Below are positions 44,542 through 50,443 of a stretch of DNA of 50,443 bases, piece by piece. Each line of letters starts with the position of its first letter. The stretch's first letter is position 1. Source of the stretch: Candidatus Kapaibacterium sp. (GTDB taxonomy: Bacteria; Bacteroidota; Ignavibacteria; Kapaibacteriales; WFXC01); contig WFXC01000013.1 of assembly GCA_015490805.1 (NCBI GenBank), forward strand, positions 1-50,443, written 5' to 3'. A program made the position numbers and the translations under genes. Under the pieces are notes generated by a model. That model was not told where the DNA came from. It made no database searches and saw only the letters and a list, made by a program, of their open reading frames with translations.

Positions 44542-44775
44542 AACCGCAGGTGGTTTGCTGCCGAAGATTCCGGATCTGGCGGGGTCATTTAGCCGATAGT
44601 GTTTTCAGGGAAGAAATGCGCGCTGAGTTTGATGAGCTGGATTCGACTTCGGCGCGTTGTTTTCCTTGAGAGGGAGGGTAATGATCGCATCGCGCAAACT
44701 CTGGATTGACTGCGGAGTAGTGTTTTCAGGAAAGAGCTGCTCGCCCAGAAGATGGCGGTATTCGTACCAGAGGCG

Positions 44776-47424
44776 TTACTGCACCAATCGCTGCAATTCC
44801 TCCAGAATTTGCAGGGCTTGCAGCGGTGTGGTGTTGGAAATGTCGATGGATCGAATCCGTTTGCGAAGCTCTTCATCTTTGAATTCAAACAGTGTAAGCT
44901 GAAATTGCGATGATGATGAAATCGCTTCCGTTCGGGCTTTGCGGGTCGCTGGCTGCTTGCCGCCTGGCTGCGTACTTTCCGATTGCGACTCCAGGGTGCG
45001 CAACACTTCTTCCGCTCGCCGGAGTACTGGCTCAGGAATGCCTGCCATCTTTGCAACGTGTATGCCGAAGGAGTGATCAGTATATCCGGGCTTGACCTTG
45101 TGCGTGAACAGCAGCGTCCCATCCACTTCCTCCACATCGACGTGGTAGTTATGGATGCGCGGCAGGTGTTCTGCTAAAGCGGTGAGTTCGTGATAGTGCG
45201 TGGCAAAAATCGTTTTAGCGCCGATGTGGTTGTGCAGGTATTCAGCAATTGCCCAGGCAATGGAAATGCCGTCGAAGGTGGCGGTGCCCCGTCCCACTTC
45301 ATCCAGCAAGATCAGACTGCGGCGAGTGGCATTGTGCAGGATGTAAGCAGTTTCCAGCATTTCAACCAGGAACGTGCTTTCGCCAGCCGCAATGTTGTCC
45401 TGTGCACCGACGCGGGTGAAGATCATATCAACAATGCCGATGCGAGCACGGTCGGCGGGAACAAATGACCCGACCTGTGCCAGCAGCACGATCAGACCAA
45501 CCTGCCGCAGATAGCTGGATTTGCCCGACATATTGGGACCGGTGAGAATGTGAATTTGTTCAGTTTCGGTGTCCATCCGGGTTGAGTTGGGAACGTACCG
45601 CTCGCCGACGGGAAGTAATTGCTCGATGACCGGATGGCGGCCATTGAAAATTTCCAGCCGTTCGGAGTCTTCCACTTCCGGTTTGCAATAGCCGTACTGT
45701 TCAGCGGCTTCGGCAAAGCTCTGGAAACAGTCCAGCATTGCCAGTAAAGAAGCATTGTGTTGCAACGCATCGGCATACTGCAGGACGTTCGTGCGCATTT
45801 CGTTCAGCAGTTGCCGCTCCAGTTCTGCAATCTGCTCTTCTGCATTCAGAATTTTCGCTTCAATTTCTTTAAGCTCCGGCGTTGTGTAGCGCTCTGCCGC
45901 CGTCAGCGTTTGCTTCCGTTCATAGTCCGCCGGTACTTTCTTCCGGTGCGCATGGGTAACTTCGATGTAGTAGCCGAAGACGTTGTTGAATCCGACCTTG
46001 AGTGACGGAATACCGGTGCGTTGCCGCTCTCGTTCCTGATATTCCTTGATCCATTGCTGTCCGTATCGCAGTGCTTCCAGAAGCTCGTCCAGTTGCGGCG
46101 AGAAACCCGGACGGAAAATTTCACCGCTTCCCACCGTTGATGCCGGTTCTTCCACGAATGCCCGTTGCAGTTCCGTTGCTAATTCCGTCAGCAGATGGAG
46201 CGAATCTCCAAGGGTGCGCAGGGTGTCCGAAGGAAGGGATGTTAGCAGAGATTGAATGGTCGGGATCACCGTCAGTGTGTGGGATAGCAGAACATAATCG
46301 CGGGGAATTGCCCGGTTCGCTGCAATGCGGGAAAGAATACGTTCCAGATCCCCAATGGACTGGAGAATTTCCTGCAATTGTCGGCGGACATCGGGAGATC
46401 GAAACAGCGCATCGACCGCTTCCAGCCGTTGCTGAATGGGTTTCAGACGACGTAATGGCGCTGCCAGCCACTTTTTAAACAGGCGTCCACCCATCGGCGT
46501 CAGGGTCTTATCCAAAATCTGGAAGAGCGTGCCCTGACGCGAGCCATCGAACGTGTAGAAGATCTCCAGATTCCGGCGGGTGGCAAAGTCCAGCGACATA
46601 TATTCCGATGGATCGTACAGGCGGATAGAGCGGATGTGTTCGACCGTCCCTCGCTGGGTCTCATAAAAATAGTGGAGCACCACTCCAGCCGTCACGATCG
46701 CTCCGTTCCGATTTTCAATGCCGAAGCCTTTGAGGGAGCGCGTGCTGAAATGGCGGAGGAGCGTCTCGCGGGCGAAGCTTTCTTCAAATAGCCATTCTTC
46801 CAAGCGCGTAATAGCAGGGTCGTAAGAGAGCGGTTGCAGCAGTGTTTCAATGGCAGTACGTTGCTGCTTGCTGATGAGAATTTCTGCTGGCTGGATCATT
46901 TCCAGCGTTGTGAGTAACTGCTGCTGAGTAATTTCACACGTGTAGAACTCGCCGGTGGAAATATCAGCATACGCAATAGCTGCCATCGGTGTTTTTGCCT
47001 GCTGATAGAGCCACAGCGCAGCAACGTAATTGTTGATTTTGGCATCCAACAGTTTGTCGTTGAAGGTAACGCCCGGCGTTACCACTTCGACAACGTCGCG
47101 GCGAACAATGCCTCGCGCTTTCTTTGGATCTTCCAGTTGTTCGCAGACGGCCACGCGGTAGCCAGCGCGCACCAATTTCGGAAGGTAATTGTCCAGTTGG
47201 TGGTGAGGAAATCCTGCCATCGGGATATCTCCAGCACTGCCGTTGTTCCGTTTGGTGAGCGTGATGTTGCAGACTTTCGCCGTTGTGATCGCATCCTCAT
47301 CGAAGGTTTCGTAGAAGTCGCCCAGCCGGAACAATACAATGGTATCGGGATAGCGCCGTTTGATCTGGTAATATTGTCGCATCAACGGGGTTGTCTTTTT
47401 CCGCTGGCGCTGCGTTCGTTCCAT
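44776..47424 (-). CDS. mutS: DNA mismatch repair ATPase MutS
   Basis: 882 residues on the minus strand. The mismatch-reading FRLGDFYETF (Phe-x-Glu) is near residues 38-47, and the C-terminal ATPase has GPNMSGKSSYLRQ (Walker A) and LILLDEVGRGTATFDG (Walker B). Complete family length. The frame stays open for 56 more codons after its TAA (to 44605). It is divergent from the S1 gene. Confidence 0.95.
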   Translation of the reverse strand: MERTQRQRKKTTPLMRQYYQIKRRYPDTIVLFRLGDFYETFDEDAITTAKVCNITLTKRNNGSAGDIPMAGFPHHQLDNYLPKLVRAGYRVAVCEQLEDPKKARGIVRRDVVEVVTPGVTFNDKLLDAKINNYVAALWLYQQAKTPMAAIAYADISTGEFYTCEITQQQLLTTLEMIQPAEILISKQQRTAIETLLQPLSYDPAITRLEEWLFEESFARETLLRHFSTRSLKGFGIENRNGAIVTAGVVLHYFYETQRGTVEHIRSIRLYDPSEYMSLDFATRRNLEIFYTFDGSRQGTLFQILDKTLTPMGGRLFKKWLAAPLRRLKPIQQRLEAVDALFRSPDVRRQLQEILQSIGDLERILSRIAANRAIPRDYVLLSHTLTVIPTIQSLLTSLPSDTLRTLGDSLHLLTELATELQRAFVEEPASTVGSGEIFRPGFSPQLDELLEALRYGQQWIKEYQERERQRTGIPSLKVGFNNVFGYYIEVTHAHRKKVPADYERKQTLTAAERYTTPELKEIEAKILNAEEQIAELERQLLNEMRTNVLQYADALQHNASLLAMLDCFQSFAEAAEQYGYCKPEVEDSERLEIFNGRHPVIEQLLPVGERYVPNSTRMDTETEQIHILTGPNMSGKSSYLRQVGLIVLLAQVGSFVPADRARIGIVDMIFTRVGAQDNIAAGESTFLVEMLETAYILHNATRRSLILLDEVGRGTATFDGISIAWAIAEYLHNHIGAKTIFATHYHELTALAEHLPRIHNYHVDVEEVDGTLLFTHKVKPGYTDHSFGIHVAKMAGIPEPVLRRAEEVLRTLESQSESTQPGGKQPATRKARTEAISSSSQFQLTLFEFKDEELRKRIRSIDISNTTPLQALQILEELQRLVQ

Positions 47425-47442
47425 CGCTGTTTTTATGATTCG

Positions 47443-47475
47443 ATTGTGAGAAAAACGGAAACTGTTGTATATTCG
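47443..47475 (+). promoter_or_regulatory. Possible promoter ATTG-N21-TATATTCG for the S1 gene
   Basis: ATTG 47443..47446 and TATATTCG 47468..47475 are near matches to the -33/-7 consensus, 21 bases apart. A short stem GACGGT/ACCGTC at 47493..47509 would lie in the resulting leader, about 100 bases before the start codon. Confidence 0.4.
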
Positions 47476-47607
47476 TCAAATGTTTGTTTTTTGACGGTAC
47501 CGAACCGTCATTGGTCTAAAACGCACGGGACACAAAGCGCTAAGCAACTTAACGAACAATGAACGCTTTTGGTGAAACGGTAATCGCAACAAAGCGAGCA
47601 CAGCACA

Positions 47608-49572
47608 ATGGATGAGCACAAGTCGCAATCGCCTTCAGCAGCCGATGAGATCACAGCAGCATCGACCGACGCTTCTGAGTCTACTCCTGCCGATGCAAGC
47701 AGCAATGAATCCTCTGAGCAATCTTCCGAAGCAACGACAGCGTTGCCTGCGTCGGAAACAGCCACACCGGAACACCAGTTAACGGAACCGGAAACGGCAT
47801 CTCCCGAACATCAACTGGAAGCGCCGGAGACGGCGGAGCCAGCACATCAGTTGGCGGAATCACCAACCGCTGCACCGGAACGGCAACTGGAAGTGCCGGA
47901 GACAGCCACACCGGAACATCAACTGCCAGCGGAGGACGCCGCCGCTCTTCCAGAGCAGCCGCCGTCATCGACTCGTGCTCATCCAGCAGAGGATACTGAA
48001 ACCGAAACAGCCGCTGACACTGATACAGCGGCTCCTTCAGCAGAAGTATCGGAAGCACCGGAATCTTCTCCAGAAGCTGCCGGAGCATCAGTGGATACGG
48101 AAACGGTGCCGCAGGCTGAGGAATCCGCTGTGGCGGAGGAGGAATCAGAAGTGACACCAGCGGCGGCGGAAGGAGAAAGCGAAACGGCGCAAGCAGCGGA
48201 TGCGGAGGAGCAGGTGCAGGAAGAAACAACATCGGCGGAATCAGTTGAGCCCGAGCAGGATGCAGAATCGACTACGCCGGAGCAGGATGAGGTATTTGCA
48301 GAACTTCTTCAGGCAAAAGCGCAGGGAACGCCCATTGAAGTGGTGGGACTGCGCCGCATCCGCAATGGGATTTTGGTGCAATACAAGGATAAGCAACTGT
48401 TTTTGCCTGTTCAGTTCATTTCGGAGAAACCGAATCCTCCAGAAAACGAAATTCTGTCCTTCATCAAGAAGAAATTTCTGGTGCACGTCCACCGAATTTT
48501 CCCCGATGATCGGCGACGAATAGTTGTAACGCGCAAGGAGATTATTCGCCAGGAGCGGCTGGCACAATTGCAGGAAGGGGAAATTGTGGAAGGGCGAGTC
48601 ACAGGATTTACTTCTTACGGGGTCTTCGTGGATCTGGGTGGTGTTGAGGGAATGGTACACATTAGCAATTTAGCGCCACGTCCGCCACGGCGACCGCAGG
48701 ATCTGGTGACCTTGAATGAGAAGGTCAGGGTTCGCATCCTCTCCATCGATCGGGAAACGGGGCGCATTGCGCTGAGTATGAAGGAATTTATGCGGCAAAA
48801 AGAACGGGAGTTGCTGGAGAAGCGGTGGCCCCAGATCGTGGAGGAGTTTCAACCCGGAACACGAGTTGTGGGAACGGTGCGGCGAGTTCGGGAAACGGGG
48901 GTATGGGTGGAGTTGAAGCCCGGTGTTGAAGGATGGCTCCGCGTTGGAGAATTGAGCTGGGCACGACGCATTCAGCATCCGTCGGAAGTGGTTAAGCCGG
49001 GTGATCAACTGGAAGTAGAGGTGATCGGCATTGACGAAGAGCGAAAGCGGATTCTGCTGAGTCATCGGCGGACGCAGCCAAATCCGTGGGAAACGATCGA
49101 AGAGCGGTTCCCGATCGGTACTCGTCTGGAAGGGACCGTAACGCATATTCTGGAGAAAGGGGCGGTGGTAAACCTGACGGAGGATGTGGATGCTTTCCTG
49201 CCCCGCAGCAAGATGCTGCCAGAGTTACAGCGGAAGCAGCAGCCCTTTGAAGTGGGTGAGCAAGTCGAAGTACTGGTAATGGATGTGGAGCCAGACAAAC
49301 ACTCCCTGATCGTTGGAATGGAAGGATTCGATCGCCCGCTGCGCTCTCCCCGTCCGGGCAGGCGAGGAGGACGGCGTCGGCCCGCAGAGCCAAAGGAAAA
49401 GACGGGGCGTGTGCGGCTGATGGATCTGCTTTCTGAAGAAGAACGACGGAAATTATTCGGTGAGCCGGAGCAATCGGAAGAAACACCGGGGACATCGCAG
49501 GATACGCCACCGGCAGGCGAGCAGTCTTCGACTGCTTCGGAAGAAGACCAGCCAGAGTCTCCATCCGAATAG
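47608..49572 (+). CDS. rpsA: 30S ribosomal protein S1-like, with acidic repeat N-terminus
   Basis: 654 residues. The first about 230 are Ala/Glu/Pro-rich, with a repeated P-E-H-Q-L/P-E-T-A pattern between about 50 and 120, and are probably disordered. Then at least three S1 RNA-binding domains are clear: GEIVEGRVTGFTSYGVFVDL, GTRVVGTVRRVRETGVWVEL and GTRLEGTVTHILEKGAVVNL, preceded by one degenerate S1-like segment. The C-terminal tail is again acidic and Pro/Ser-rich. It binds mRNA at the ribosome. No strong Shine-Dalgarno is seen, as is common for this gene. Confidence 0.8.
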   Translation: MDEHKSQSPSAADEITAASTDASESTPADASSNESSEQSSEATTALPASETATPEHQLTEPETASPEHQLEAPETAEPAHQLAESPTAAPERQLEVPETATPEHQLPAEDAAALPEQPPSSTRAHPAEDTETETAADTDTAAPSAEVSEAPESSPEAAGASVDTETVPQAEESAVAEEESEVTPAAAEGESETAQAADAEEQVQEETTSAESVEPEQDAESTTPEQDEVFAELLQAKAQGTPIEVVGLRRIRNGILVQYKDKQLFLPVQFISEKPNPPENEILSFIKKKFLVHVHRIFPDDRRRIVVTRKEIIRQERLAQLQEGEIVEGRVTGFTSYGVFVDLGGVEGMVHISNLAPRPPRRPQDLVTLNEKVRVRILSIDRETGRIALSMKEFMRQKERELLEKRWPQIVEEFQPGTRVVGTVRRVRETGVWVELKPGVEGWLRVGELSWARRIQHPSEVVKPGDQLEVEVIGIDEERKRILLSHRRTQPNPWETIEERFPIGTRLEGTVTHILEKGAVVNLTEDVDAFLPRSKMLPELQRKQQPFEVGEQVEVLVMDVEPDKHSLIVGMEGFDRPLRSPRPGRRGGRRRPAEPKEKTGRVRLMDLLSEEERRKLFGEPEQSEETPGTSQDTPPAGEQSSTASEEDQPESPSE

Positions 49573-50170
49573 TTGATAGAAAGCAAGTGTTTACCATCTG
49601 AAGAGCCGGAAGGTTGCAATCGCGGCAGTGGGGTAGTAGCCGCTGTTGCGGTTTATGCTAATGCCTCAAAAGTTTTTCTTCGCAAAAGCGTGGTGGTAGG
49701 GGCAGGCCGGTGTATCTGCCCTATGCCTGCGTTGCCAATTATCACCGGTAGTAGAAGGCCGATGTGTCTGTCCTATGTCCGATGGAGCCTGCCTCTGTCT
49801 CGGAACCATCAGGTTTAGCCGGCAATAACTGGGAGCGCTGACTTTCGTCGGCAAAGAATGTCCGATATAGGGCATGCCCCAAGGAACGTGTAGGGGCGAA
49901 GCAATGCTTCGCCCACGGGCGACCAGCCGGGTCGCCCCTACAGGGGTCAGGATTCCCTCTCCCTCCGGGAGAGGGTTCGGGGAAGGGAATTTGCCTGCTG
50001 AAGCATACCCTCCCGGTGAACTGGGAGCGCCGACTTTAGTCGGCATGCACGCTGAAGCGTGCGCTCCCAGTAAACCAGAAGTGCCGACTTTAGTCGGCAC
50101 GGATGCACCTTAAAGGGTGCGTTCCCAGTGAATGCACACTGAAGCATGCCCTCCCGGACCTTCTCCGACG
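49573..50170 (+). repeat. Second palindromic-repeat array
   Basis: No gene seen. Palindromes: GGGCGAAGCA-A-TGCTTCGCCC at 49894..49914, CCCTCTCCC-TCC-GGGAGAGGG at 49935..49955, GCCGACTTTAGTCGGC at 50029..50044 and 50083..50098, and GCACGCTGAAGCGTGC at 50047..50062, with flanking CTGGGAGC. They are the same families as in 29.0..30.3 kb, mostly in the opposite orientation. Confidence 0.85.
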
Positions 50171-50172
50171 GT

Positions 50173-50204
50173 CTTGCCTGTGTCCGGAATTTTTTGTATA
50201 TTTG
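50173..50204 (+). promoter_or_regulatory. Bacteroidota-type promoter CTTG-N20-TATATTTG
   Basis: CTTG at 50173..50176 and TATATTTG at 50197..50204 with 20 bases between. The start codon of the last gene is at 50249. Confidence 0.55.
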
Positions 50205-50248
50205 TCCCATCCTTGAAAAGTCTGTTTCACAATTTCAGGAGTTGAAGA

Positions 50249-50443
50249 ATGATCACAGCGAAAACATTTTCTGCAAATCGTGTGTGTGTGTGTGTGTGTA
50301 CACACTCCTGGTTGCGATGACCCTCCCAGCGCTTGCCCAGGGCTTGCACGTCTTTGAACGCACCATCGGCATTTCCAACGCTGTGACCCGAACCTTTGAT
50401 CTGGAAAAACCCGCCGTGGTCAGAGAAGCAATCGTGGGCGTCA
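50249..50443 (+). CDS. Signal-peptide protein with a frame broken at a (GT)10 tract (3' end outside the window)
   Basis: AGGAG sits seven bases before ATG 50249. The first codons give MITAKTFSANR, then a pure (GT)10 tract (50280..50299) runs through the reading frame. In the present length the frame stops at TGA after 23 codons. With one GT fewer it would continue as YTLLVAMTLPALAQG, the end of a good signal peptide, then LHVFERTIG to the edge of the window. So the open frame downstream is real and the tract length decides whether it is made. The mature protein is unrecognised. Confidence 0.65.

Noticed and set aside
44589..45137. A 182-codon minus-strand frame overlapping the mutS end
   Set aside because: Most of it is antiframe of mutS, and it has no domain or start signal.

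Overview
The window looks like chromosome from a Gram-negative bacterium of the Bacteroidota/Chlorobiota/Ignavibacteriota side of the tree. The evidence is a TonB-dependent receptor with a carboxypeptidase-regulatory-like N-terminus and a plug typical of that group, a PD40-OmpA envelope protein, several small outer-membrane beta-barrels, an S1 protein with an acidic head, and promoter-like boxes fitting TTTG-N20-TAnnTTTG (best case 32749..32780). The exact phylum is an inference. Almost all genes are on the plus strand; only tmk and mutS are on the minus strand.

Left third (1..24 kb): a surface-glycan island. From 306 to 13479 there is a nonulosonic-acid module of the legionaminic type: legB dehydratase, legC aminotransferase, a formyltransferase, a LmbE/PIG-L deacetylase, legI synthase, a methyltransferase, legG hydrolysing 2-epimerase, a second formyltransferase interrupted by an in-frame TGA, a GH88-like hydrolase, an MNT/HEPN pair, a ptmE-like CBS-nucleotidyltransferase, a divergent second NeuB-like synthase and an SpsF-like cytidylyltransferase. 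I see no LegH-type acetyltransferase; two formyltransferases sit in the cluster instead, which suggests an N-formylated sugar. Two relatives of one small coiled-coil membrane protein bracket the first four genes, and the complete copy carries a frameshift. From 13.5 to 24 kb follow glycosyltransferases, methyltransferases, a sulfotransferase and an APS kinase, with unusually long gene-free gaps, so the glycan is probably sulfated and methylated.

Middle (24.7..38 kb): a TonB-dependent receptor, an MscS-type channel, a 1.2-kb array of palindromic repeats, tmk, an aldehyde dehydrogenase, and an envelope operon (small beta-barrel, ktrB, ktrA, PD40-double-OmpA protein).

Right third (38..50 kb): the most unusual locus is a tightly packed operon at 38189..44541. 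It holds a stand-alone PqqD-like protein, an ATP-grasp ligase, a PLP decarboxylase whose N-terminus looks like a RiPP leader peptide, a urea-transporter/M23-peptidase fusion, an outer-membrane beta-barrel and a TPR lipoprotein-like secreted protein. I do not recognise this combination as a described pathway. After it come mutS (minus) and rpsA-like S1 (plus), divergently arranged, a second palindromic-repeat array, and the start of a signal-peptide gene whose frame is broken at a (GT)10 tract, a candidate phase-variable locus.

No rRNA, tRNA, CRISPR array, transposase or integrase was recognised.
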